Below are positions 48,244-61,710 of a stretch of DNA of 64,000 nt, in pieces. This stretch comes from Maylandia zebra (Eukaryota > Chordata > Actinopteri > Cichliformes > Cichlidae). Positions within the stretch are counted from its first letter, which is position 1, and every line of letters begins with the position of its first letter. The stretch spans positions 8,017,533 through 8,081,532 of the forward strand of contig NC_135170.1 of assembly GCF_041146795.1 (NCBI RefSeq), given 5' to 3'. The notes below the pieces were generated by a model. The model saw nothing but the letters and a program-made list of their open reading frames with translations, did no database searches and was not told where the DNA came from. The position numbers and the translations under genes were made by a program.

Positions 48244-49338
48244 CTTTATTTATTTATTTTTATTGCACCAAGTTTCTGGTAGTAAATAGAAACCAGTGTT
48301 GCGCACGCATTCAACACAATTCGTTTCATGAGAGAGAATGCCTTGCATAGCAGTTGATACACGACAATTTATAAAAATAGAAAGGACTTGGAAAAAAGAC
48401 TGACGATGGTAAGCAGACAAACGTTATATCCTTGTTTTCAGTCTGAAATGTGCACAGCTGAGCTGGAAGTTTAATTTGATGGAAAGGGTTGATTTATTAA
48501 ATAAATAATAACTGTCGTGAGTCCTCTTCTTAACTAACTCTAAACTCTTGTGACGTCAGGCTACTGATCAGCCGCCGCCGCAGCGCATGAGCCACCCTAA
48601 AAGCAAGCCGAACGCCGAGATCCCAGGGATAGACCCGATGGTCAGACAACCGGAAAACAAACGGCTATTGGCTGCTTGTATCAGCTTCAACTATCAGGCG
48701 CTATGTAATTAAATCCTGCCAGCAAAAAAGAGTGGGTGGGGTGGGGGAGTACAAATACAAACGAACAGCAACGCGCTTGTGTGCGAGCTGTGGGTGCTTT
48801 TCGTGCTTGTTAATGACCGGGTGAAATCCCATTTTCAGCACTTCAGCACACACCTCTGGTGTCAATAAACAATCAATCAACTTTCTGCACATTTTATCTT
48901 GAAGAATTTAATCCGATATCAAATTGCATTACTGTATAATAATTGCTAGCTTAATAAGAACTCGGTAGAAAGTAATGGCAACAAAATCTTTGAATTCATC
49001 AATCTATTAGTCTGATCCGAAGGTTTACACTGAGTCAATCTGAGTGCTTTGAAAGATTGGCCGCCGAAACAAACTCAATTTTTTACTATCGCAATCGCCT
49101 AATAGGAAATAATCCAGAAGTTCCAGGAAATTTCCAACTCTGAAAATTAGACGTTCCTAATACTTCAGCTGCAGCGTCATATGCGCTTGTTTGGGATCAT
49201 ACTTAGATTGACATCACGTTTGGCTCACTCGGAATGTTAAAAGAAATTGAAGCAGTAGATGTGCATGTACATTTTTGCAGTTCTTGGGAATGTGAGATGT
49301 GTGTGTGCATGCATGCGTGTCTGAGCGTTTATGTCCTG
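48244..49338 (-). other. hoxb9a: hoxb9a 3'UTR (inferred)
   Basis: Sequence after the hoxb9a stop up to clustered minus-strand AATAAA hexamers at 48493-48498 and 48245-48254. No miR-196 seed was seen. Confidence 0.45.
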
Positions 49339-49574
49339 CTAGTCCTTGGATTGGTCCTTATTTTGTTTCTTCATTTTCATCCTCCGGTTCTGGAACCAGA
49401 TCTTCACTTGCCGCTCTGTCAGATTGAGTGCGCGTGCCACCTCATGTCGCCGATCGCGCGTGAGGTACATGTTGAACAGGAACTCCTTCTCCAACTCTAG
49501 CGTCTGGTATTTGGTGTACGGACAACGTTTCTTTCTGGAGGAACGTGCATGAAGCCAATTGGCCGATGGGTCAT
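49339..49574 (-). CDS. hoxb9a: hoxb9a coding exon 2 (homeodomain)
   Basis: Acceptor AG at 49575-49576, stop TAG at 49339-49341. Starts with the second and third bases of Asn206, then Asp-Pro-Ser-Ala-Asn-Trp. Confidence 0.95.
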
Positions 49575-52500
49575 CTGCAGGAAGAAACGACAGAAAAAAA
49601 ATCATCGATTAAAAAATGGAAATTGATAATCCATGCAGTCACTCTAACACTATTTTGTGTTCACGACATCTTGAAGACAACACTAGACTCAGCAAATGAC
49701 ACTTTTATGCACGTTATTAATAACACATAATTTGGACATAAGTAAAACCATGGCCCTTTTATATGGCATCACATCAAAGCCACGCGGCCTTCTTCCATGA
49801 ATACCCTCCAGTATGCAGATGAAAAATGACAGAGGATTAAAGGGGGGAAAAAAACAGAAAAAGAAGAGAAAAGAAAAACTCGGACTACCATGCTGATTTC
49901 CTTTTTTTTCTTGTTGGTTAATTTTTTTAAATTATTATTGAACTCATTTGTACCTCACATTGGCTTCACGCGCCATTCAAGGAGGCAACTATCGATAACA
50001 AGAAAACAAAACAAAAAAGCAAGGCAAAGTTGAATGCACTAGGAGTAAGCACTGTCTCTATATTTGCAGCTTAATCTAATTTTATGACAAAAAGAAAGCA
50101 AACACACAAACACACATTGGTGAAAGTGTTCTATCTTTTAGTTTTTTTGTAAGGATTATGATTTGAATAGAGCGCTAAATCCATCGCTTGTGTAGCAATT
50201 GTTCCTAAATTTCCTAGCTGTGGGAAATCTATAATCCAGAAAAAAATGTTATCCTTTGCTATTCATTAAGCGTACTGAGATTTGGCTCTTTTGAGTGCAG
50301 TAGCAGAAATCTGAATGAAAACTAAATGTTTTTGTTTTCGATGAGAACATAATGAATTTATCTCAGTTATTTCCCTCGTTGTCTTTGCATCGCCTCCTTG
50401 TTTGCCAGGCCACTGTGCCCCCACCACCCCTGCTTCCCATCACCACAACCCCGTTTATAGCATTCAGGACAATGTAATTAGCCTTAAATTCTCGTTTAGC
50501 AGGCATGGGTTTGGTTTGGGGCTCAAAGCTATGTCCCCCCCCCCCCCCCCCCCCCATCTCCACTATGAGGCAGGTTGTAAGGAGTCTCCCGGCATCTCAA
50601 GTTTCTAAAGGATAGTTAGAGATCAAAACAAAGCCCCCTACTCAATTTTAAACCCGTTGATAGTGCTTTTTTCCATCTGAAAGAAAATTGCGCATCCATA
50701 GCTCGTTCTGGTACATTTCCATTTTTATATGTTCTAAATAAAATCTTTAACCAAGCGCAAGCATTTCCTGTGGTTAGGTCAGAGTCTTCCTCCATTAAGT
50801 CAAACCAACAAACGGAAACGCCTAGCAGTTAGAATAACTAAACTTTAACAAAGAAAAAAATACACCCAATGTTACCAAGTCAGGCCTTAAAACTCCAAAC
50901 AAGACAAATAAAAACTCAGTTTTAAAAGCCATAAAATGCCATCAGCAATGATAAAAATGTGGGACGCACAGGGGAAAACAAGAGCATGCTGCGATTATTT
51001 CCTTTAAAGCTGCTGTTCATTCGTTGCAGTGTTATTCGATTTTATTTCATTTAAAGGAAATCAGAGAAACAAACCACAAATGAAGTCTAACCATCAGTAT
51101 GACCTGGAAATAGTTACTCTTTCTGAATCTTTCTGATTCATCCTTGCACCCACCAGCAGGTCTCCAGCAGGTGCTATGTCCTTTCATCATTTTCTCCTCC
51201 GGTTTGTGTTTGTTTGCGTGTATACGTCCTCCTTTCACGTTTGCTACGCCTCTGTGTTCACGTGGTTTGATTTTGTCTTGAAAACACATGGCTTAATATA
51301 AAGTTAAGCCATGTAGTTCTATAAGAATTACTTATAGAACTGCGACCTCCAGAATAGGTTGTTCCTTTGTCAGGAGAGTAAATAGTGGAAGTCAGAGTAA
51401 GGGCAGATAATTATAATTCTATTGAATCTCTGCCCCAATACATCATCAGAGTGTAATTCGTTATTGTTCACCATAAAAAAAAAAGTTAAATCAATGACAC
51501 AAAAGGTTTCCCGGACTAACATTAGAACGTGTTCTACAAAACGTAAAGAAACATGTAAAGAAACATGAGGTATAACGACTTGGTAATTAGAATCTACAGA
51601 AGATGGCAGACAAAACGAACAGTCATCTATATTACAGTAAAATGCAATTTCTTGAAACGACAACTCACTCAACTCATTCTAATAAGACAAGGTTATTCAC
51701 TTTATATACAATAAATAAGAAATATTTCATATCAATTAACTTCTGTTTAGTCTTTTTTTAGTCTTTTTTTTCCTGTTATCATTGCCCTTCCCAATTTAAC
51801 ATTTGAGGTGGCTGCTCCTCCCTGAGACTGTTTCTCTTCCTCCTAAGTGTGGAGTTTGTCCTCCACACCATCACTAAGTGCTTGTCATATAATCATCTAA
51901 GTAATCTTGTAGGGTCTTTAAAAGATAAAACACCTTGTGATTACTGACATTCTGATCTGGATCCCATTTTATATTTATGTATAATAAATTGTTTTAATAA
52001 TTAGATATCAAGCAACTTTTTGAGTTTGAAATGAGTAAATACAATTAGGATATTAACTCTCCTGCATTTCATGGTGACATTTGCAATTGGCTTGAAGTTG
52101 ACCTCTATTGTAGTTTGCCACATCCATATTGACTTCCTGATGAAGGCTCTTTGGGTCCGGTTGGTTTTGTACAGTTCTAAGCATTCCAGGATTCATGTGT
52201 GAGCCATTCACTCATAGGCTTTCTTGTAGTCAGTCCAGGTGGTGCATGATTGGTCAGTCTCATGTTGCAGACAATGACTGCTCTAGCTACCAGTAGCTGG
52301 TGTTTTGCCCCTCTGATGTTTCTGCCAGTTCCTGTCTGAGGTCGAATAATTTATTGAGCCATATGCCTGTTCATAGCTCCTATGATGCCTGACACTATGG
52401 TTCTTCTGTGCTGCCAGAGGCTCATGGAATATAGTTAGCTTTTTTAGCCAGTACGTGTGAAAGACGCTAAGGACTGGTACTGTCCAACTCTTCATATTTG

Positions 52501-55500
52501 AAACTCTTGAGATGACTGGTGTTGTGAACTGACACTGTATATAACCAGTGGGTGGCATGATGGGCTATGGCCGTCATTTGTATGCAGTCTATAGTAATCT
52601 TGCAATGCTTGAAACTCTGGGTTTTGAAAATGATTGCATTATCTAGAATCTGTCTCTGCTTGGATTTGACAGAAGATATAATTTAGGTTTCTCTTCTGTT
52701 CTCCCTGCAAGTTGAATTATAGTTAGTGGCCATTGTCAGTAAATATGTCCTTAATACCTTCTGGAATTAATTTCCTTCAACAAAAGCAGCATGTAGAGGA
52801 TTTATTTCAATGCAGAACAAAATATTGTCCAGTAAGGTGATGAGGCTGGTGGGAACTAGGGGGGTGAGAGCTTTTGTCACTGTAAAGTGTGTGCTTTGCA
52901 TTCCCTGGGTGTATATTCACCTCTACGACCATTCATTACCCTCAGAGCTGTGCCGTGACGATGGCTGTCACCCAGGATGACAAACCGATTGAGGAGTGGG
53001 AGAGTTTGGAAAGGGCTGAGTTAGTGTAGACATCTTTTTTCTAATATATGGGAAGTCAGAGAGTATCTCAATAGAAAGAATAAGGCTGGGGTGGGGTGTT
53101 GCTTGTATAATGGTAACCCTTGCTTGTATGTTAACTTTAAGTTTTCTGTAGGTTACATCCACATAGTTGCAGAAGCCTGGTGTTCATGGACAGGCGCATG
53201 GATGAAAAGATTTACGTTCCCTTAAAGCTGCCTGCTATAGCCCATGGCCCTGCAGCTGATGTTCAGTTGTTAGCATGTGGGTCTTTGCCTAGGTGTGTGT
53301 GTGTGTCTACTTTGATGAATGCATGGAAACAGCAACTGAAACAGTTAAGATAAATATCCCATCCAGTCTCTTTTTCTCTGTGTGTCTTCCTCCCTTTGCA
53401 ATTTCACCCTAATAGTTCCAGAAATTGACCTCTCATATATCCCAAAGGCATGTTATTACATTTCCCAGAGTCATATTTTATCCCGCTCCCATACTTCCCC
53501 ATCCCCATCCACCGCCAACACTTATACCCCATCTCACCAACAGCAACACGCCAATTAATGGGGTTGTTTACTCTGTGTTATAAGTTAATAAAGTTCAAGG
53601 TAATAACTTTGTCAGCCTGCTTGGCAGCAAAAGCAGAAGCACAAAGACTGGAGTGTAATCTTGTAGTTTATTCTGGAAAGCAGCCCAGTGCCAGCATCAT
53701 AAAGAGAAATCTGTAGCTGTAGACTGGCATTAACTGGATAGGATGTTTTCAAAGGTAGCATTCCAGTGATGTTATTCACATGGCGACCATTTTAAATACT
53801 CAGCCATAATCTGAAGATAGACTACATCATGCAGACACTCATTTTTATATATTCCTCCCTGAAAACAAGTTAAAGAGGACAGGTACAGTTTATTAGACTG
53901 ATTTCACAAGCAAAGCTAGTCTTAGAACCTGGCTATCACAGCATGTTCATTTTCAGATCTACAAGGTTGAATCGGGGAAACAGTCAAGTTTTTCATGTTG
54001 ATAAAAAAAAAATGTCCAGAATGTTTCTGTGGTTGACGACACATGAATGCCAAAAAGTAAAACTTTTTCAGAATTCTTCCAACACCAACCATCTGTTCAA
54101 AATTCCTTATTACTATCAAATAGGGGAGGAATTTTGCCGTGCTGTAGCTGACACATTTAAGTATATAATGTCAACATTTTCAGGGGAATCTGGTTACTGT
54201 GGAGGACTGCATTGTTAGGCATTTATATGTGACCACTTCTATCCGATATAAGACCCAGTGTTACGTGAATAATAACAGAAAGTACATTTTAATGTTCTAA
54301 TTTCATGAGTACACAATATGTAACATGCCTGTTTGTGAGTTTTAAAGGTGCTGAAATTTTTATTTTGCTACCTTTGGAAATTAATGGCTCCTTGCTTCCC
54401 TGTTTCCAAGCTAAGTTAAGCCAATAAACGTAATATGTATCCTATATACATAAACATGGTTTCAGTCTTCTCATTTTACCCTTTTCAGGGATGCAAATAA
54501 GACTGTCCCTAAAATGCCTAAAGATGTAAAAGAAAGTTATTCCAAACCAAAGAGTTTTGAAAATGACAAATGCAAATCACCCAGTGTGTTTCCACTCAAA
54601 CTGCTTTACTAATTACTCCAAAAAAAAAAAAAAGTCGCGCGGGGAGGCTCAATCAACGCAGTGTTGTGACGCCACCATTTTGAAATGTCCACGTTATGAA
54701 AAAGAGAAAAGGCTTTCACATGCTGCTTAGTATGCTCCCACTACCTGAAACATTAAGTCACTGCAATACGGACACAAAGAGAACACAAATCAACCAGAGG
54801 AAAAAAGTCTCTATGGCTGCTTTTTGAACCCTATAAGACAGCTCAGAGAGAAACTTTTTTTTCTATTACTCATTCAAACAGGGGAACAGAGGAACTCTTC
54901 AGGAGGAGCACCTTCACGAACACCACGGCGCTACGAACGGAAAGTCTAATAATTCAGACTGGAGCCTGCTAGCCTCCATCCTGTCTTTAGACTAGCTCAC
55001 TGTTCTGATGGATAGCGTGCTCAATCGCAGTAATAAGCTGGCTGTGCATGTGTATGCATATGTGTGTGACTCTAGTGTAGTATTCGTGTATATATACACT
55101 AAACGTGAATGTGTGTATATATGAATGTGTGTTTCTTTGTGACCATTTTTTTCTTATTAAGGCCACAATAGAGACAGAGGTCTCCCGCTCTTTCTCGCAC
55201 ACTGATGTTCCGACTCCTCTGGTAGATTTGTCAGGAGGGAGTTGAGAAAGGGAAATAAACTCCGGCGTCAGTTAAAAAGAAATTATACATTCATTTGAAT
55301 CTCTTTCTAGGGTACGGTTTTCTTCTGTCCCATCCAAAAAGTCAAGAAACTTTGGAAGAGAACTGTGAAGAGACCCAGCATCAAATGCTGTTGTTAAAAA
55401 AAGCAAACAATCAGAAAAAACACAAAGGAACAAAGGCACATAAAAGAAGAGGAGAGAAAAAAGACCGTCCTGCACTTCTCAAACTACCAACGGATTTATA

Positions 55501-57550
55501 ACAAGATGACTGTGATTTGTGGAAGGTATTTTTACATATACGTTCATATAACCACCAGACTACAGACCACAATAAGGTCAGTAGAGCTGTGCCTGGGTTG
55601 AAGTATTACACAGCAGGAAAGGGTAATTTTAACAAAGTTACAATTCAATTAGCTGTTTGTTTGATGCTTTGAGATTAACCTGATTTGAAGGCTGCAGTCA
55701 TTTATATATTATTGGGTGATTTCTTTTAAAAAGTAAATAAATAAATAAAACTCGCTAGTACATAAAGAACACACAAAATTAAATTAATTTAGGATATATA
55801 TTCATTGTGTTTCACGTTGTAGCTGGCAAAGCTCGAAGCCATTGAGGAATTTACATGGGCCTAGGTGGGACGATTTATACACGCCGTGAGAAGGCAGAGT
55901 GCACGTCCTGACTGTCCAGCTCTGATGTGAGTCTAACAAAGTGTAGCCAGACTTAGGCTGACTTAGAGGCCTCTGCGCCACAGATGCTGGCGACTCGGAG
56001 CTCTGCGGCTAGGTCACTGACCTTTCATGATTTTTAAAAAGAAACCGGGTTCGACAATCTGGTTTGTAGTCTTTTGTCTTCTTCTTCCCATTTATAAGCG
56101 TACAACTAACAAGAGAAACGGTAGACGCGCGGGGCGTGGGGGGCATAAAATGGGTAATGCGTAAATGCGAAGGATTGGAAGCAGAAGGGTCCAGAGACGA
56201 TATCTTAATCTATCTCAAAGAAGATTTGGTCTTTTTGAAACAGGATAGTAATGCGTATGTCAATCTGAATGTAACACAAACAAACTACCTTCTGTGATTT
56301 CTGTCGGGTTGATAGATTTAAGGACGAAGAGGAAAAAAAGTGCCAAATAGGCTAGAAGTTTTCCAACTGTTAGTCTTAATAATCTTTCTTCCTAAGTTGA
56401 CTTTGAAGCTTTTTGGACTCACCGCCCTACCGCGCGCTCAAAACCTTTTAACGTGTATATAATACGCATCATTTGCGCAAAGCTGTGACAAGCTTTTGCC
56501 AGACGGTCAACACTATCGTAAGCACTATGAGTCACTTTGACGGTCTCTTTTAAGGCAATACCAGGGTCACCTTTAAAGCAAGCAACATTATAATACAGAG
56601 TGTTGCTCGTAATATCTTTAGCTAATTTAACAGCTTTAATAAAATCGTATGCATCACTTGCTAGTCACTGACACATTTTTTAAAGAACTGTTAAAGTCTG
56701 AAAAAGTTGCGTCCCATAATCCATTTAAAAAATGTTGCTACAGGCGCCAGCTGCAAATACAAGGATGACATGAGCCAAAAAACACAGTAAAGTTAGAGAG
56801 CAGACGGTGGGGGCACTTCGGCCTCTCCAGTTCTTTGTTCTAGTTTTATGGCGGCATTAAAAGCATTTACAATCACCCTCCCTCGTCTTGTTCTCTCCCA
56901 CTATCACGCGTTATTTCCTGCTTTAATAACTTACTTTGATCCAGGCCATCTTTGTCCTCATTCCCTTCACTAATGTCCTTGTTTTCTTCGAACCCTGTTC
57001 CCTGGATGGCGGCCGAATGGTGGCTAAGCTCGCGCGCTGCCGTGGACGCTGACTCCAAGATGTATGTTGTGGGCTCGTGCTGATGCTGTCCCATGATTTT
57101 GGATGCGATCTCCCCACCGAGATGGCCAAGCTGAGGCTCCAGCTTGACCTGACCCGTTTGGCCCTGTACCGGACCAGACTCAGAGCTCCGCGGCGCACAG
57201 TCCAGCCATGAACGTATGTACCGTGTGTCCGCGGCGGGCACGTGCTGCGCGGGGATGTAGGGATGGTAGACAGCGGGGAGGCCACTGGCTCCGTGGTGTG
57301 GATTAAATGGACTCCATGATGACGAGAAGACTGGAGGCTTTGGCTGGAAACTGCAGGACGGATAGGAATCGGGATGGGGATGCTCCGTGTGCGCAGCAGC
57401 GCCACCCGGCAGCCTCCCACTCGCGGACGCAGCGGAGCTCGAGCCGGAATATTGGGCGCTAGGAAAGCGAGTCTGGGATGAGAGTTCATCGCTCTCGTGA
57501 CTTATGATGGAGTCCACGTAATAGTTGCTCAAAGTCCCAGAAATGGACAT
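49339..57550 (-). CDS. hoxb9a: Hox group 9 transcription factor, hoxb9a (two exons)
   Basis: Abdominal-B-class homeodomain factor of the posterior trunk, 283 aa, join 56935-57550 then 49339-49574. N-terminus [20 protein letters not shown] is the Hox9 activation-domain signature; [15 protein letters not shown] and VYHPYI are further Hox9 blocks. Group 9 lacks YPWM and uses a Trp in ANW, here at residue 212 ([18 protein letters not shown]). The homeodomain is residues 218-277 ([20 protein letters not shown], recognition helix ending RRMKMKKQN), with a short tail KDQSKD. The donor is CAAA|GTAAGT, the acceptor TTCCTGCAG|AT; split codon 206 is Asn. The 7.4 kb intron is the longest of the five. Human HOXB9 is 250 aa. 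Two copies of a ~0.6 kb duplicated block bracket exon 2. Confidence 0.97.
51169..51782 (+). repeat. duplicated block, copy B (hoxb9a intron)
   Basis: Matches copy A at 47107-47673 across its length, ending with the same TTTTTTTCCTGTTA/CAT tail. Small indels separate the copies, including a short AAGAAACATGT duplication near 51545. Confidence 0.92.
52040..52690 (-). mobile_element. non-LTR retrotransposon reverse-transcriptase fragment
   Basis: In shifted frames the minus strand encodes [33 protein letters not shown] and [19 protein letters not shown], like the RT core of a fish LINE (tDYKKAYD motif). Interrupted by frameshifts and stops, so dead. Clade not assigned. Confidence 0.75.
54230..56760. 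other. hoxb9a intron, 5' part without recognised elements
   Basis: Mostly unique AT-rich sequence. An AAAT-type run lies near 55737-55748. Nothing else identified. Confidence 0.5.
56935..57550 (-). CDS. hoxb9a: hoxb9a coding exon 1
   Basis: Start at 57548-57550, donor GT at 56933-56934 in a consensus GTAAGT. Encodes residues 1-205 plus one base. Confidence 0.95.
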
Positions 57551-60500
57551 TCTCGGGCATTATCTGTGAAACGCCTCGAGTTCACTAAATAGAAAACAAG
57601 ACAAGAGACATTACGAGATTTCCTTCTTTTGCCTCTCTTTCTTTTTCTTCTTCAATTCTGTGCTTTGGTAGGTTGCCCCCTCCCTTTCTTACTTCGTCTC
57701 TCTGCCTCTCTATCCCTCCCCTAGTCCCTTTCTTTCGAAACAAAGTGCTACAGCCCTACAGCCTAGCACTGTGCACGGGGGTTTGTCAAGTCTGTGAGCG
57801 AGGCGAAAAGTGATTGGCCGGTTTTTTTTTTTCTTCTAACCTGAAAAAAAGCGTCAATGAAGCGTAAATCACGCATGCACAAGCCCCCACCCCCTACCTC
57901 AGATAGATGTTTATATGCAATATGCAAAATTAAGGCTATTTCCGAATATCTTGTCAATTTATTTACTGCTGCTTTCGATCTAGAATGATATAAAACCGTT
58001 AAATTATGTTATGTCTGGACTGTATGTATGAACTGTAAAGCAGAGACAATGGCTGACAAATAAGTAGTGCCAAATGAATGAAAAAAAAAAACTAAATCAA
58101 TTCCTGGATCGAGGAGTGTGCTTTTAAAATACCAGTAGTATAAGTGCCAATAGTCCTCCACTTAAGGAGAGTTAACACAGATATTTTCTATCCTAGACAA
58201 GATAGGCGGTAAAATTCACACCTATGTGTGTTTTTCATCGTTTACTTGACTCCTGGATCTACTTGGCAGCTTCTCTGAGAATTCTGGAGCGTTTTTATTG
58301 ACAGATTAACAGCCAGTTGTGTTAACGAGCGCCATTAAATCGGGTCCTGCGTGGTTAGGTCGCTTGTCTTTATAGCGCAAACTACTTCAACTACTTTTTT
58401 GAGTCTGTTTAATACCATAATAAAATCCTAGATCGTGCCGGCTGCTTTGGTTTTTATTGAGTTGATATATGGCCTGTGGTGGTGCGGATTGTAAACGCAA
58501 CTGGGGCTGTTGAATCTTTCCTGCTACTCCGGTACAGGGTACTTTACACTCAGCGGTCAGCCTGCTATGGATAAACATAACTCGGTCCGGAGCGCAATGA
58601 GGGCACCGGGAAGAGAAGCTGGAACGGACTTTTGTTTCATGGAACCGGTGGTGACTTCTTTGGCTGAATTAGTTGGGATGAAATCCGCCGGTGTGCTCGA
58701 AACCAAGAAGCTGAAGAGCAGCTGCAGTCTGTGCTGATCGGAAGTCCTAACATTTGACTTGCAGCTGACCTGCAAAGTCACCGGGCTTGTAAGTCTTTGC
58801 ATTTATTTATAATTACAGACTTGGAGTCTTTGACTCGTTCAGGAAGTCATTCTAGTACTCAATGGTATAAATCCGGTCTGTGCATCGTGTATGGAGCTAA
58901 CAGTTATTTACGACAATTGAATATGAAATACAGGTTGCTTGTTATTAAAGCTGTTATTTACCAGGTGAAAGATGGACTATAGCGCAGCTTTCATATATGC
59001 TGAGGAGACGATTCTGAGCAACGGCTGGTGAATGTTCATTTCAGGAGAAGAAATGCAAATACAAACCCAACAAACCTAGAGTCCTTCAAACATGACTGAC
59101 TCTGGCGCACAGTTTGGTATTTGAGCTTGAATTCATCACATTCCTCTGAGCTTTTGTATTAAAGCACTCATTTACAACTTCGTTTGAAAATCAAAAAGAA
59201 AAAGAAATAAAAATATAAACTGTATTAAAAAAATCTAGCTGTTCATGCTCAATCAAATATGTTCTAGATAAAGTTACTGTGACCCAGATCGCTTTTATCC
59301 ACAAGAACAAGTAATGAGGTGCGTTGTGAAGCAGTGTAGCACATTGCCACATACGTGCCAATTAACCGGACAGTTCAAATTGTTAAGCATTAATTAGCAT
59401 TATTTTCGATATGTTTAGAGTAGAAAAATACATACTGTTTTGCAGGCATAAATGCTAGGGATATTTTTCTTTTTCAGACCACAGGCTGTGGGAATTTTAA
59501 TTGTCGGTGGGCCTCCGCCCTGCAGGGCGTTCTGCCAACTCGAGGAGTTAATTGGAGACAGTGGTGCTGAAAAAGCTAAAATAATTTTTCTGCAAACCAC
59601 CTTAAATTTCAACATCTTCAGTGTTATGACTAAAGAGAGTTTTGGAAAATAACCTTCATAGACACACAAACAAAATCCAACACCGTCATGCTCGGTTTGT
59701 TAACATTGCCCATACCCAATTAGATGTTCTCTTCAAATTTCCTGTAGAGAAAATATTTCCCATCTGACATGGCACAGATTGGCACAAAAGCATGAAACAA
59801 CTGGAAAGACGTCGGTAACCAAAAAACACAATTTCACTGCGAAAACTGAGCATAATGAAGTACATGTGCAAATTCAGCCTCGTCTGTTCAACTGTTATGT
59901 TTTTTATCCATTTCCAATATCTCAAATTTTCTGTTTTGTGTGTTTGTTTTTTTCTGTTTAATATTATCTTAATATCGATCGCAGGAGTCATTTAGTGAGA
60001 ATGAAGCCAGCTGAGTCAATTAAAAAATAAAGTGTAAGAAAGCAATTTACATGCATGATGAAGATGACTTTACTTCATGCATTTCTCTATTTTCAGATAT
60101 TGAAATTGAAAAGAAAATGATCGCAGTGTGCCGGATATACTAAAGTGAATATTTTTAAGTAAACCTAGTTTGTTTTTCCCACAGTGAAAGCTCCACAATC
60201 ACATTGTAACCAATTACAAATTAGATCTAAAGTTAAAGGTATTTTGGCTGTTAATCACAATAAAGTTAAAATTAAATAAATGTAGTCGGTGGGGTAAGAA
60301 AAATAACGTGAACTTAACAATTTTCTAAATTATTTTGTCGCAAAACAAAACAAAAACAAAATAATAATAATATATAAATGTAGCATTGACACAGCTAAAA
60401 TGTCATTATGCAGATATTTAATATTTCAGAAAAGCAGCTCAAATCATCGACTTGCATACATTTTTTTCTTTTCTTTTTTAAGGGTAAATATTATTTTTAA

Positions 60501-61539
60501 ATTACTTTTAATTTGTTTTTAGTTTTACTTAGATAAAATATATTCATTAGCCCTTTGATCTGATTTTTTTTTTTTAAATCAACTAGTCCCTGTGGTATTT
60601 GTATTTAATTTAATACAGAATCGGTCGGTTAATTGTTCAGTCGGTTAGTTTCCCTGGGTGAAAGAGGTCTCAACATTCTGTCTCAGGAACTTTTAATATT
60701 TAAATATTTAATTTCCCCTCATACTGGCATTTTTTTCTTCATCCGCTGTTCCTTTTTTTCCTAAACGGCGGAAACGTTTTGAAAGGAGCGCAAAATAGGC
60801 AATAACATACATTTCATTATCTTCTGAAATAGAGTGAGGGTCTCAAGTATTCTCCGTTGCATTAAAAGAAACACAATAACCTTTTTTCCTGGAATATGCA
60901 TAATGAGTTAACACACATACAGACATCGTTTCCTCTTCTGTTCAGTTCTTTCTGATATTAAACTGCATTTTCTATTTTGTTTGTAGAAGTAGTCTGTTTA
61001 AATAGGCATGCATCACGTGGTCACATTAATATTTTTAGTGTAATGTAATTAATATGTTTTTAAATTGAATTTCTAAAAATCCAAAAAATCTCAAATATTA
61101 TGAACATTGAGTACAAAACCAGAGGAACAGACTGTTTCAGTGTTAATTCTACAAGAAAAAAATTCCCAAATGTGATAACAGATACTGCAAAAATTAAACT
61201 ATCAGATTAACACTGATGCATGCTTCTGGTGGAGGTCAGCGTTTACCACTCCAGTAATGGCGGTGTAATAATAAGTCTAAAAAATTAAATAAGATAATAA
61301 TAAATAATTAAAAGAAATCATTAACACTTACTCATGTGATTTACAATGACTCATTTAGGCTTTATATTCTTATTAAAGGTAACGGTTGTTACCTTACAAT
61401 AAAACCTGCTGAGTATGATAACCTGTGTGATTGATGTGATCTATATATTTTAATAACGACCACGTGGCTGAACGTCGTAGATCATCATATTTCTCAGCTG
61501 AAAAGCTTAAGGAGGCTTTCAAAGGATTCAATACGTCCT
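57551..61539. other. hoxb9a upstream region
   Basis: A CT-rich 5'UTR/promoter stretch to about 57,740, then AT-rich unique sequence. No hox10 or hox13 exon and no mir-196 mature sequence was seen on either strand. Confidence 0.55.
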
Positions 61540-61710
61540 ATACATTCACCTATTCACACAAGCGGTTTTTTATGCTTAAATCTTTCTATCTAACACTGAT
61601 AGATGCATCGGACCAACTTGGAGTTAGTATCGTGCCCATGTTTGGCAAACAAACCAGCAACGTTAGGATGACTAGATGACCGCTCTCCCTCCTAATCTAC
61701 AGCCACAGTG
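61540..61710 (+). repeat. degenerate dispersed teleost repeat
   Basis: TTCACACAAGCGGTTTTTTA, CTTTCTATCTAACACTGATA, CAACTTGGAGTTAGTATC, TGCCCA and CCGCTCTCCCTCCTAATC resemble the common fish repeat tail ending in a ctcctgagccacagcc-type motif. Family uncertain. Confidence 0.45.

Larger units (their letters stand above)
49575..56934 (-). other. hoxb9a: hoxb9a intron
   Basis: A 7.4 kb intron with a 21-base C run (50535-50555), GCCATAAA at 50928-50935, duplicated block copy B, a LINE reverse-transcriptase fragment around 52040-52690, and TTTATGGC at 56845-56852 beside the donor. The remainder is unique. Confidence 0.8.
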
